Assembly: GCA_910586985.1 (NCBI GenBank)
Contig: CAJUKK010000007.1
Coordinates: forward strand, 82,782-146,781
DNA length: 64,000 bases
DNA from: an uncultured Christensenellaceae bacterium
Lineage (GTDB): Bacteria > Bacillota > Clostridia > Christensenellales > Borkfalkiaceae
Direction of reading: 5' to 3'
Below, piece by piece: positions 34,156-42,415 of the stretch. The position numbers and the translations under genes are program-made. Position 1 is the first letter of the stretch; every line of letters starts with the position of its first letter. The notes under the pieces were generated by a model, which saw nothing but the letters and a program-made list of their open reading frames with translations, was not told the origin of the DNA and did not search any database.

Positions 34156-34731
34156 TTACATTAAACTTTTAATTACTATCATTTTAGCAAATGCGTATCT
34201 CTTTTCTGGGAATAACCAAGTAATAAAATCAATTGCAATTTCATGATAGGCATATGTTCCACCGCCTTTACCTTGCTTGGAAATTAATCCTTTTGCATTC
34301 GTATTCGATATCCATGTTTTAGCAGTCAAGGTAAACGACGGCTCTTTGGTTTTGTTCATTAGCTTTCTTGCTTCTTCTATATTAAAGTCGGTATTATGCT
34401 CTTCTTCCCACAAACAAAGTAACTCTAGTGTATTGACATTCCTTAGCCAAGATTGAATGATATAACTTGGGTTTGTTTCATCTTTTCTTTTCGCTATTTC
34501 TGTTAATGAATAAGTTTGCTTATCTTTATATTCAAGATGCTTCAACTCCATTAATAATTGAGCATAAGGTCTGTTAGTTTCCAAATATTTTTGAATAGAT
34601 ATTCTTTGGTTTTTGAGTGTATATTCGGCTGTTTCGTCACATATAGCAGCACTTTCCTGCAACTCTTTTACTGTCCGTTCTATGTTGCCTAAATATTCGG
34701 CAACCGCATCATCATAAATTTCTAAGCTCAT
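34156..34731 (-). CDS. Short KilA-N domain protein
   Basis: A 191-residue protein. Residues about 72-185 are a KilA-N DNA-binding domain: YSLTEIAKRKD, IIQSWLRNVNTLELLCLWEE, FTLTAKTWISNTNAKGLISK and the GKGGGTYAYHEIAIDFITWL core. It ends just after FPEKRYAFAKMI, lacking the C-terminal coiled-coil or antirepressor domain common in this family, and has instead an N-terminal helical extension (1-70). It has a TG-TATAAT extended -10 promoter (near 34765) and an AAAGAGG site. It is the first gene of the cassette with the nuclease-STAND gene. It may be the regulator or the phage-sensing partner. Confidence 0.8.
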   Translation of the reverse strand: MSLEIYDDAVAEYLGNIERTVKELQESAAICDETAEYTLKNQRISIQKYLETNRPYAQLLMELKHLEYKDKQTYSLTEIAKRKDETNPSYIIQSWLRNVNTLELLCLWEEEHNTDFNIEEARKLMNKTKEPSFTLTAKTWISNTNAKGLISKQGKGGGTYAYHEIAIDFITWLFPEKRYAFAKMIVIKSLM

Positions 34732-34740
34732 AATAATACC

Positions 34741-34986
34741 TCTTTATAATGATTATAACATATTTGCCTACAAAAAGAAAGCATATTACATAAGTCGCAT
34801 ATTCTTATGTTTAAAATTTTGACACCTAAAATAAAACATTAATATTTTTAAGTTTATCTTTTAATCTTGATTAAATAGCCTAAATAATATAAATATATGG
34901 GTTAATTCCGCTTTATTTTTAGGTTTTAAACCCTAAATAGCAAAAAAGTCGCATTTGTCTTTCGACAAATTACGACTTTTTTCTTT
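34741..34986. other. AT-rich flank between the island and the tRNA genes
   Basis: No gene is visible in this strongly AT-rich stretch. It contains the minus-strand promoter of the KilA-N gene at its left end and the terminator of the tRNA pair at its right end. The middle (about 34800-34920) has only low-complexity AT sequence. Confidence 0.6.
34942..34982 (-). terminator. Terminator of the tRNA-Val/tRNA-Leu unit
   Basis: On the minus strand AAAAGTCG..ATTTGTC / GACAAAT.CGACTTTT folds into a long stem with loop GAAA and ends in TTTTTT, directly after the tRNA-Leu(UAG) CCA end. Confidence 0.85.
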
Positions 34987-35069
34987 TGGTGCTGCTGACA
35001 GGGGTTGAACCTGCACGGATAACCACAGGATTCTAAGTCCTGCGCGTCTGCCAATTCCGCCACAGCAGC
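34987..35069 (-). tRNA. tRNA-Leu(UAG)
   Basis: An 83-base class II tRNA with encoded CCA. The acceptor GCTGCTG pairs with CAGCAGC; the anticodon stem CAGGA/TCCTG encloses CTTAGAA, anticodon UAG, reading CUN codons. It follows tRNA-Val on the same strand and borders the AT-rich island at its 3' side. Confidence 0.96.
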
Positions 35070-35180
35070 AAATAAATTTTCAAAAAGTCTTACATTTTCG
35101 CTCAATTTATACCAACAAAACTTAAACGAAAATAAAAAACCCCATATGTCGGCAATATCAAGCGCGATATACAGGATTTT

Positions 35181-35257
<77 letters not shown>

Positions 35258-35277
35258 GCAGAAAAAACAACACAATA

Positions 35278-35306
35278 ATATTACCTGTTTTTCACAATCC
35301 TGTCAA
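35278..35306 (-). promoter_or_regulatory. Promoter of the tRNA-Val/tRNA-Leu unit
   Basis: On the minus strand TTGACA (35301-35306), a 17-base spacer and TAATAT (35278-35283) lie 20 bases before tRNA-Val. Confidence 0.8.
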
Positions 35307-35365
35307 GCATTCCCGCGCTTATTTTTCGAAAAAAATGACAAATATTTATTTTTTTACGGCAGTAT

Positions 35366-36343
35366 TTATTCGTACATCTCCGTCTTTGTACTCCGTGAAA
35401 ACATTTCTTCGATCACGCTTCTGCACTTCGTCATATCGTCGGATACGTCGCCGTAACAAACGCTATACACGGCACGGGTGATGGGCAGATCTACGCCGTA
35501 TTTTTCCCCAAGTCCCTTCATTGCCTTTGAAGTTGCAACCCCTTCCGCAAGCTTTTCAAAACGCTGTCCCTTTGCCAACATCTCACCATACATGCGATTA
35601 TGCGAATAGGGAGAAAACAGTGTCGTCTCATAATCTCCCAGATGCGCAAGTCCGTACGCGGAAAGTTCGTTCCCCCCCATTGCTTTTATAAGACGCGCAA
35701 CCTCTCTTGCGCCGCGCGTCATTAACGGTCCTTTCAGCGGCACGCATACTACATCAAGAACGCCTGCGGCAATCCCCATCACGTTTTTTGCAGCTGCGCC
35801 GATTTCCGTTCCGATCAGATCGTTCCCATAATAAAAACGAATTAAATCACTGCGAAACATATCCACGAGGCCGCGTTTAAGTTTTTCGTTGACAGAATCT
35901 ATTACCATGCAATTGGGGACGCCGTTTACAAAGCTTTGAATGTGACCGGGCCCGACCCAAACAGCAATTTTATCGGAAGAAATTCCGCTCTCCACTAAAA
36001 TTTCCGAAAGACGTTTGCCCGTTTCAACCTCTATTCCTTTCATGCACAATACAAACGTTTTATCCTGTACGGGATACTTGACAATACGTTGCATAAATCC
36101 GCGCAAGCCCTGTGCACTGATGGAAATTACAATGATCTCCGCCCGCTTTACCGCATATTCAAGGTCACAGGAAAGCTCAATCTTTTTATCAAGCGACACA
36201 TATTCGTTGCGACCCGTTTCTTTTAAAATCCGATATGAACCATCGCCATCCGGACCCCAAGATAAAACTTCATTCCCTCGGCGGGATAAATACCAAGCAA
36301 TAAACGAACCCCAACGACCGCAACCAAGCACCGATATTCTCAT
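35366..36343 (-). CDS. gpsA: NAD(P)H-dependent glycerol-3-phosphate dehydrogenase
   Basis: A 325-residue GpsA, reducing dihydroxyacetone phosphate to glycerol-3-phosphate for phospholipid synthesis. The Rossmann start is ISVLGCGRWGSFIA (about 2-15), the catalytic lysine segment is GAAAKNVMGIAAG and the substrate motif is NRMYGEMLAKG. The start at 36343 gives the family N-terminus and has AGAGGTT upstream; an earlier in-frame start adds a non-homologous basic stretch. It is the last gene of the dnaX operon, 41 bases after recR. Confidence 0.94.
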   Translation of the reverse strand: MRISVLGCGRWGSFIAWYLSRRGNEVLSWGPDGDGSYRILKETGRNEYVSLDKKIELSCDLEYAVKRAEIIVISISAQGLRGFMQRIVKYPVQDKTFVLCMKGIEVETGKRLSEILVESGISSDKIAVWVGPGHIQSFVNGVPNCMVIDSVNEKLKRGLVDMFRSDLIRFYYGNDLIGTEIGAAAKNVMGIAAGVLDVVCVPLKGPLMTRGAREVARLIKAMGGNELSAYGLAHLGDYETTLFSPYSHNRMYGEMLAKGQRFEKLAEGVATSKAMKGLGEKYGVDLPITRAVYSVCYGDVSDDMTKCRSVIEEMFSRSTKTEMYE

Positions 36344-36384
36344 GATAACCTCTGCTTTACGCCGCTCACGGCGCACCTTTATCT

Positions 36385-36978
36385 TTATATTTCTTTACGA
36401 TCGAGAAGCGCGCGAGACAGCGTAACTTCATCGGTGTATTCAAGCTCCGACCCGATCGGAACTCCGTGTGCAATTCTCGTCACTTTTACTCCGAGCGGTT
36501 TTAAAATTTTAGCGATATACATGGCGGTTGCCTCGCCCTCCACGTCGGGATTAGTCGCCATAATGACCTCTTTCACGTCTCCCCCGTTCACCCGCGCAAG
36601 CAACTCCTTAATGCGGATATCGTTTGGAGACACGCCGTTCATCGGATCGATCACCCCATGGAGTACGTGATACACGCCCTTAAACTCATGCAATTTTTCA
36701 AGTGCAATTACGTCCTTCGGCTCTTTTACAACACATACAATCGATTTATCGCGCGTTTTGCATACGTCGCAAACATCCTCTTCGGTAAAATTACCGCAAA
36801 CTTTACAATAATGAACTTTGCGTTTGGCATTCACAATCGCATCTGCGAATGCGCGCGCCTCGCCTTCTGACATATCGATAATGCGGTAAGCGTAACGCTG
36901 AGCCGTTTTTTTTCCGACTCCGGGAAGCTTACTAAATTCGTTCATTAACCGTCCGATTGGTTCGATAAATACCTCCAC
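36385..36978 (-). CDS. recR: Recombination mediator protein RecR
   Basis: A 197-residue RecR of standard size. It has the N-terminal HhH region ([13 protein letters not shown]), the zinc finger C-x2-C...C-x2-C ([16 protein letters not shown]), the Toprim domain starting [14 protein letters not shown], and the C-terminal Walker-B-like [14 protein letters not shown]. It loads RecA with RecFO during gap repair. It follows ybaB with a two-base gap. Confidence 0.96.
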   Translation of the reverse strand: MEVFIEPIGRLMNEFSKLPGVGKKTAQRYAYRIIDMSEGEARAFADAIVNAKRKVHYCKVCGNFTEEDVCDVCKTRDKSIVCVVKEPKDVIALEKLHEFKGVYHVLHGVIDPMNGVSPNDIRIKELLARVNGGDVKEVIMATNPDVEGEATAMYIAKILKPLGVKVTRIAHGVPIGSELEYTDEVTLSRALLDRKEI

Positions 36979-36980
36979 GG

Positions 36981-37319
36981 CTACATCAAACCTCCCATTC
37001 CGCCCATGCCGCCGAACTTCGCCATCTTCTCTTTATAAACTTCGTCCGCTTTTTTATAACCGTCGAGAATCGCCGCCATCACGAGATCTTCCAGCATCTC
37101 TTCATCCTCGGGATCAATGATAGATTTATCGATTTCGATTCCGTCTATAATTTTTTTGGCATTCATATATACAACGACTGCCTCGCCACCCGAGGTACCG
37201 ACGATTTCCCAATCATCGAGGAGTTTTTCCGTCTCTGCCATCTCCTCCTGCATTTTTTGAGCTTGTTTCATGAGATTCTGCATTCCGCCGCCCATGCCGC
37301 CTCTGCCGTAACCTGCCAT
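36981..37319 (-). CDS. YbaB/EbfC family nucleoid-associated protein
   Basis: A 112-residue DNA-binding protein with the family core ([20 protein letters not shown] helix, then [20 protein letters not shown] strands) and glycine/methionine-rich ends. Binds DNA as a dimer. It lies between dnaX and recR as in most Firmicutes, with a GAGAGGT site. Confidence 0.94.
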   Translation of the reverse strand: MAGYGRGGMGGGMQNLMKQAQKMQEEMAETEKLLDDWEIVGTSGGEAVVVYMNAKKIIDGIEIDKSIIDPEDEEMLEDLVMAAILDGYKKADEVYKEKMAKFGGMGGMGGLM

Positions 37320-37340
37320 ATCTTTTACCTCTCTCTGTTT

Positions 37341-39032
37341 TTATTTCATTTCCACGGGGTAATCGGAAAAGTCCTGCTTTAACTTTTCGATCCCGTTTGC
37401 ACGCGACTCAACCTGCTCGCCTTTCAGTTTTACGGCAAAATCAGTAATACCGATCAGCGAGAACGTCTCCGCCATTGTCTTTTTATGCTCGTCTCTGCTC
37501 AGAGATGCATATATATTCTTGCTCTCTGTGTACAGCGCAAGCGTATTTCCTTCGTACTCCGCTTCCAGATCATCGCAAAGCGTCCTGAGTACGCCGTTAC
37601 TGCTCGTTTTGCGCAGCGTGCGTATAAATTTGCCGAAAGCAACTTGCGCCGTCATTGTACCCGCCGCAGGAGCGGGTTGTAACGGTGATTCCGTCTCTTT
37701 CACTTCTTTTTTCGATTCCTGTATTTTGGGCGCAAAAACCTGTTCTTCCGTCGGAGGCAATCCAAAAAATCCGTCGCCAAAATCAGGTTCTTCAAGCGGA
37801 GGCGGATAATCCTCTTTCCGCTCCTCTTTTTTGCGCTTTTGCGGCGGTTTTGTTTCCGCCTCTGCTTTTGGCGCAACCGTGCCGCCCTCCGCAATCTGTT
37901 TTTCTAACAGCGCAATACGCGTAAGCAAAGCCTCGATATCGTAATCCTGTTCGGGCATACACGCACGCATGATCGCAGTCTCTAAACTGATACGGGGAGA
38001 TGAAACGTATTTAAGTTCCGTCTCTGTCTTTGCAAAAATTTCAGTTGCGCGAAGAACAGTATGACCGTCCGCCCGTTCTGCAATCTTTTGTACATGACCG
38101 AATAGCAATTCAGGCAAAGAAAGTAATTTTTGAGCGTTCTGTCCGCATGCTTTTACAACGGAAACGCGGTTGAGCATGGAAAGCACGTCCTTACACAAAA
38201 CTCCCACTGCTTTACCTTCGGAAAGAATACTTTCGGTATGTTCAAATGCGCTCTTTAAATCGCAGTCCAGAATCTTACCGACTAATGTAGCTATCTCTTC
38301 AAAATCAGCGCTGCCGAGCACTGCGGAAACGCCCTCATAGGTAAGTTTGTCGCCATATGACAGACACATCTCTGCAATCGACAGCATATCGCGATCACTT
38401 CCCGCGCCGGCGCGAGCAATAGCGGCAACCGCCGCGTCCTCGTATGATTTTTTCAAATCATGTAAAATACTCTTTAAATGATTTTCAAGATCCTCGGTCG
38501 GAATAAGCTTAAAATCAAGCCGCATGCAACGTGAGAGTATGGTTGCGGGGATTTTTTGCGGTTCGGTCGTCGCGAGAATAAATATCGCGTGGCGGGGCGG
38601 TTCTTCGAGCGTTTTCAAAAGCGCGTTAAACGCACTGTCCGTGAGCATGTGCACCTCGTCGATAATGTACACTTTATACCTTCCCGTAACGGGCGGATAT
38701 TGCACTTTTTCTCTGAGATCGCGCATTTCATTGACGCCGTTATTCGAAGCTGCATCGATTTCGACAATATCAAGCGTACCGCGTTCCACCGCAAGACAGG
38801 TTTCGCATTTCCCGCAAGGCGATCCGTTTTGAGGGTGCTCGCAATTGACCGCCCGCGCAAAAATACGCGCGACGCTTGTTTTTCCCGTACCGCGAGGGCC
38901 TGTAAAGAGATAGGCATGCCCCACAATATCGCCTGCGATCTGATTTTTTAATATCCGGACAACATGCTCCTGCCGCACCATTTTATCAAACGTGTCCGGA
39001 CGGAACTTTCTGTATAGCGATAAATGCGACAT
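37341..39032 (-). CDS. dnaX: DNA polymerase III gamma/tau subunit
   Basis: A 563-residue clamp-loader ATPase. Walker A is GPRGTGKTS (about 45-53), a four-cysteine zinc module follows (CEHPQNGSPCGKCETC), Walker B is IDEVHML and sensor motif TEPQKIP. Domain III ends near 370 and a Pro/Glu/Lys-rich linker (about 385-455) leads to the C-terminal tau-specific domain. It organises the replisome. First gene of dnaX-ybaB-recR-gpsA. Confidence 0.96.
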   Translation of the reverse strand: MSHLSLYRKFRPDTFDKMVRQEHVVRILKNQIAGDIVGHAYLFTGPRGTGKTSVARIFARAVNCEHPQNGSPCGKCETCLAVERGTLDIVEIDAASNNGVNEMRDLREKVQYPPVTGRYKVYIIDEVHMLTDSAFNALLKTLEEPPRHAIFILATTEPQKIPATILSRCMRLDFKLIPTEDLENHLKSILHDLKKSYEDAAVAAIARAGAGSDRDMLSIAEMCLSYGDKLTYEGVSAVLGSADFEEIATLVGKILDCDLKSAFEHTESILSEGKAVGVLCKDVLSMLNRVSVVKACGQNAQKLLSLPELLFGHVQKIAERADGHTVLRATEIFAKTETELKYVSSPRISLETAIMRACMPEQDYDIEALLTRIALLEKQIAEGGTVAPKAEAETKPPQKRKKEERKEDYPPPLEEPDFGDGFFGLPPTEEQVFAPKIQESKKEVKETESPLQPAPAAGTMTAQVAFGKFIRTLRKTSSNGVLRTLCDDLEAEYEGNTLALYTESKNIYASLSRDEHKKTMAETFSLIGITDFAVKLKGEQVESRANGIEKLKQDFSDYPVEMK

Positions 39033-39041
39033 AGCACCCCT

Positions 39042-39620
39042 TTATGCGCGGTATGCGCGCTGTAATTTTTTTTTCGATCTTGCAAGCGCGTTATCTACGC
39101 TCTTCATATCCTTTCCCGTGGCCTCGCAAATCTGCGCGTAACTCATACCCTCAAGGTACATCGTCACCACGCGGAACTCAAAGTCTGAAAGTTCACGCAT
39201 GAGTTTCATTTTAAATTCGGTTTTCGATTCGGATGAAATCAAAAATTCTTCGGGCGACTGTTCTTCCGAAAGAACGGAGTCCGAATCGCCAAGCGAAACA
39301 AAGACGCCCATAGGCATTTTGCGGTTAGACATGCGCACTGCGTCCAGAATCCGCCGCGTTACGCACATGTACGCAAAGTTTTTAAAACTCTTTCCCGACG
39401 ACGCATTATAATCGCGTATAGCGGTATAGAGACCGACCATCCCCTCCTGAACAAGGTCTTCCGTCTCACCTCCCACAAGGAAAAATCCGCGCGCCCGCGC
39501 CCGCACCATATTTTTATATCGATTTAAAAGCTCCTCGATCGCCCACGTTTCTCCTGCCTGACCGCGCGTAGCGAGCGTTTCGTCCTTTTCACGGAATGAA
39601 CTTTGCACGTACCACCTCAT
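39042..39620 (-). CDS. RNA polymerase sigma factor, SigH-like
   Basis: A 192-residue sigma factor of the SigH (Spo0H) group. Region 2 contains AIEELLNRYKNMVRARAR and DLVQEGMVGLYTAIRDYN with FKNFAYMCVTRRILDAVR; region 4 is EFRVVTMYLEGMSYAQICEATGKDMKSVDNALARSKKKL (quoted in part). The frame starts at 39620, 32 bases inside rlmB; a GTG at 39608 is an alternative. It lies between rlmB and dnaX as in other Clostridia, the classical sigH neighbourhood. Confidence 0.88.
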   Translation of the reverse strand: MRWYVQSSFREKDETLATRGQAGETWAIEELLNRYKNMVRARARGFFLVGGETEDLVQEGMVGLYTAIRDYNASSGKSFKNFAYMCVTRRILDAVRMSNRKMPMGVFVSLGDSDSVLSEEQSPEEFLISSESKTEFKMKLMRELSDFEFRVVTMYLEGMSYAQICEATGKDMKSVDNALARSKKKLQRAYRA

Positions 39621-40299
39621 AGACAGCTATGCCGAGCGCAACCGAAGCGTTAAGCGAATTGACCTTCCCGAGCAGCGGCAGAGACAACACTTTATCGCAT
39701 TTCTCTTTGGTTAAACGCTTTACGCCGCTATCTTCGCCGCCGACGATAAGCGCAACTTTTCCCGTTAGTTTTTCACGGTAAATACTCTCTCCGCCCGCTT
39801 CTAATGCATAAATCCAATAGCCCAAATCTTTGAGCTTATCGATCGCATAATTGATGGACGGAACTTTTGCCACTTTTATGTGCTCTGCCGCCCCCGCAGA
39901 AATACGCACGACAGCATCGGTAACGCTCGCGCCCTTGGCGTTCGGAATAACGACTCCGTCCGCGCCCGCGCATTCCGCAACCCGTAGAATACTGCCGAGA
40001 TTGTGAACATCCTCGATTCCGTCGCAGAGTACAATTAAACTTTCATCCTTTCCTGCTAAATCGTAAAGATCGGAATATACGAAATCCGTTGTATATGCAA
40101 TTACGCCCTGATGCCGTTTTTCCGTGCTTTCACGGTCAAGCGCAATCCTATCGACAAACTGTACGCGTATATTTTTTCTCCGCGCCTCGGCAAATATCTT
40201 CCCGAGCACGCCCTGCGCGCCTTTTTCAAGCAAAATTTTATCGATTGTTTTATCTGTCTTTAACAGTTCGAGTACGGCGTTGCGTCCTTCTGTCTTCAT
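39589..40299 (-). CDS. rlmB: 23S rRNA (guanosine-2'-O)-methyltransferase RlmB-like
   Basis: A 236-residue SPOUT methyltransferase of the TrmH/RlmB group. The N-terminal L30e-like substrate domain is about 1-75; motif 1 is DGIEDVHNLGSILRVAECAG (about 92-111), motif 2 VGGEDSGVKRL and motif 3 LPLLGKVNSLNASVALG, the knot. It methylates a guanosine ribose in 23S rRNA. Its start overlaps the Mini-RNase III stop by four bases. Confidence 0.92.
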   Translation of the reverse strand: MKTEGRNAVLELLKTDKTIDKILLEKGAQGVLGKIFAEARRKNIRVQFVDRIALDRESTEKRHQGVIAYTTDFVYSDLYDLAGKDESLIVLCDGIEDVHNLGSILRVAECAGADGVVIPNAKGASVTDAVVRISAGAAEHIKVAKVPSINYAIDKLKDLGYWIYALEAGGESIYREKLTGKVALIVGGEDSGVKRLTKEKCDKVLSLPLLGKVNSLNASVALGIAVYEVVRAKFIP

Positions 40300-40709
40300 A
40301 TATGCTCCTCTTTTGTTTCCGCGTCGTTAAAAAACAATTCTTCGATACGCGAATGCCGCCCCGTGAGATACAGATACCCGATAAGAGCTTCGAACCCCGT
40401 CGAACGACTGTATTCCGCACTCGTTGCATGTTTACTGCGGGAAAGTTTTTTTGCATTGCGCCCCCGACGGTAAACTCCGTCCTCCTGTTCGGTAAGAAGC
40501 GGCAAAACACGTTCCAACAACTCGCTTTGTCCGTGCGCGGAAACCCGTTCCGAAGTTAAACGGTTTAGCTCGCCTGTTTTTCGACCGGTGGACAACGCAA
40601 GTCTTTCGCGCACGCACAGCGTATACACCGCGTCACCCACGAATGCAAGCACAACAGGATTTAATTGCAACGCCCTTTCTTCAGAAACAGGCTCGCCGAT
40701 ATGAACCAT
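40296..40709 (-). CDS. mrnC: Mini-ribonuclease III
   Basis: A 137-residue Mini-III, an RNase III catalytic domain without a dsRNA-binding domain, which matures 23S rRNA ends. The signature LAFVGDAVYTLCVRE (Asp about 23) and the second acidic motif EALIGYLYLTGR (Glu about 109) are present. The start at 40709 gives the family N-terminus; there is no Shine-Dalgarno, and a TTGTCA-17-TATAAT promoter ends seven bases before the ATG, so the mRNA is likely leaderless. Confidence 0.93.
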   Translation of the reverse strand: MVHIGEPVSEERALQLNPVVLAFVGDAVYTLCVRERLALSTGRKTGELNRLTSERVSAHGQSELLERVLPLLTEQEDGVYRRGRNAKKLSRSKHATSAEYSRSTGFEALIGYLYLTGRHSRIEELFFNDAETKEEHI

Positions 40710-40716
40710 ATAATGT

Positions 40717-40745
40717 ATTATAGCACGCTTTTTAAAATCTGACAA
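40717..40745 (-). promoter_or_regulatory. mrnC: Promoter giving a leaderless mrnC transcript
   Basis: On the minus strand TTGTCA (40740-40745), a 17-base spacer and TATAAT (40717-40722) are followed by seven bases and the mrnC ATG. Transcription should start within a base or two of the ATG. Confidence 0.8.
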
Positions 40746-40809
40746 GCGTTCGAAAAGTAACGAAGAAAAATTATCATACGAATAAAAACGAATTTTTCCT
40801 AAAAAAGGT

Positions 40810-40838
40810 TTGCTTTGTGTCGGGAAAAGGGTTATAAT
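40810..40838 (+). promoter_or_regulatory. Promoter of the antiporter gene
   Basis: TTGCTT (40810-40815), a 17-base spacer and TATAAT (40833-40838), 34 bases before the ATG. It is back-to-back with the mrnC promoter. Confidence 0.8.
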
Positions 40839-40872
40839 AGTCAAAGTATTAAATTTTGTTACAGGAGATAAT

Positions 40873-42315
40873 ATGAACGGAGTTTTTTTAATTGACAACG
40901 GACTCGGTTTCGTCATCGTTTTAGCGATCGTCCTCTTATTCACGAAACTGTTCGGACTGTTGTTTCGAAAATTCGGACTTCCTCAGGTGCTCGGCTATAT
41001 TGTATCGGGCATTATCGTAGGGCCCGCTATTTTCGGTGAATTTTGCGGATTTTCATTGCTTGGATTCGAGAGCGATAAATATCACTGCCTTTTCCTTCTT
41101 TCGGGAACGGAAGACGAATCGTTTTTTGCTCTTGGCAAAGACGGTCTCTCCATCTTTGCAAAAATAGGCGTAATTCTCATTATGTTTGCGACGGGACTTG
41201 AAACGAATATCAAGGAACTGAAAAATACGGGACTTGCCGCAACGCTGATCGCTTGCACGGGAGTTGCTGTCCCCATGGTTCTGGGCATCTTGATCTCTCT
41301 TCCCTTCGGCAATATCGGACTCGGTACTGCAAATATTTTCCGTTGCGTCTTTATCGGCGCGATTCTGACGGCAACGTCGGTTGCGATCACCGTCTCCGTT
41401 TTGAAAGAACTCGGCAAGATCAATACGAAACTCGGAACGACCATTGTTTCCGCCGCGATTATCGACGACGTAATCGGAATTATTGTTCTGTCGATCGTAA
41501 CGGGAATCGCAAAATCGGGCGCATCCGACGCAGTCGGCGGTTTTGCGGGCTTTAAGGCAACGATCTACGGTACGATCATTATGATCATCGTATTTTTCAT
41601 TGTGGCGATCGCGCTTGGATTCGGCATTTCTAAACTGTTCCGCTGGCTTGAGAAAAAGTGGCCGAACACGCACCGTATCCCTATTTTTTCACTTGTCGTC
41701 TGTTTTGTTTATTCTTGGGCGGCGGAAGAAATTTTCGGAGTCGCCGATATTACGGGCGCATTCCTTGCGGGAATTATACTCTCAACGGCTCACCAATCAA
41801 GCGAATATACGACCAAAAAAATCGACGTTAATACCTACATGCTTTTTGCACCCGTTTTCTTTGCGAACATCGGAATATCGAGCATAGACTTCTCAGGGAT
41901 CAACGGAAGTATTATTCTCTTTGCTTTCCTTGCTGTACTTATGGGACTTATCGGCAAAATCGTTGGCTGCGGCGCAGTCGCCAAAGGCTTTAAATACGGG
42001 TGGCGCGAAAGCGGCATTGCCGGCGTAGGAATGATGGCGCGCGGCGAAGTCGCGCTTATCGTTACGGCAACCGCCATGAACCCCGAACTCGGCACGCATG
42101 CGCTCCCTGCGCAGTTTATGATTATGACGGTGCTCCTTATCCTTGTTTCCTCCATCCTCACCCCTATTCTTCTTAAAGTTCTCTATAACAAAGAACCGAA
42201 ATCAACGGGAGGCGACGGAACAAACGGACAGGAGTTGCCCGTTGCAAATGCAGAACAGGCGGAAGAACCCGCCCCGTCGGCAATTACAGACAACTCCGTT
42301 TCTATCGGAGAATAA
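40873..42315 (+). CDS. Cation:proton antiporter, CPA2/Kef type
   Basis: A 480-residue membrane antiporter with about 13 hydrophobic spans. The family segments are GYIVSGIIVGPAIF (first core), SAAIIDDVIGIIVLSIV with the tandem Asp pair of the ion-binding site, and ADITGAFLAGIILS. No TrkA-N domain is attached; the C-terminal 45 residues are a soluble acidic tail (NAEQAEEPAPSA). It exchanges Na+ or K+ for H+. The start at 40873 has ACAGGAGATA upstream. It is transcribed alone and ends at a clear terminator. Confidence 0.9.
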   Translation: MNGVFLIDNGLGFVIVLAIVLLFTKLFGLLFRKFGLPQVLGYIVSGIIVGPAIFGEFCGFSLLGFESDKYHCLFLLSGTEDESFFALGKDGLSIFAKIGVILIMFATGLETNIKELKNTGLAATLIACTGVAVPMVLGILISLPFGNIGLGTANIFRCVFIGAILTATSVAITVSVLKELGKINTKLGTTIVSAAIIDDVIGIIVLSIVTGIAKSGASDAVGGFAGFKATIYGTIIMIIVFFIVAIALGFGISKLFRWLEKKWPNTHRIPIFSLVVCFVYSWAAEEIFGVADITGAFLAGIILSTAHQSSEYTTKKIDVNTYMLFAPVFFANIGISSIDFSGINGSIILFAFLAVLMGLIGKIVGCGAVAKGFKYGWRESGIAGVGMMARGEVALIVTATAMNPELGTHALPAQFMIMTVLLILVSSILTPILLKVLYNKEPKSTGGDGTNGQELPVANAEQAEEPAPSAITDNSVSIGE

Positions 42316-42331
42316 CCTTTACAAATAATTA

Positions 42332-42368
42332 AAGCAAACGGAAATATATAATTCCGTTTGCTTTTTTA
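42332..42368 (+). terminator. Terminator of the antiporter gene
   Basis: A perfect 12-bp stem (AAGCAAACGGAA / TTCCGTTTGCTT) with loop ATATATAA followed by TTTTATT, 17 bases after the stop. Confidence 0.85.
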
Positions 42369-42415
42369 TTTACCCTATGTTAAGATATATCTGAAATTTA
42401 TTTTAAGGGGACAAT

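Noticed and set aside
41053..41673. Long minus-strand frame of 206 codons opposite the antiporter
   Set aside because: Shadow frame, rich in Arg/Asp/Asn with no family pattern; the plus-strand antiporter explains the sequence.
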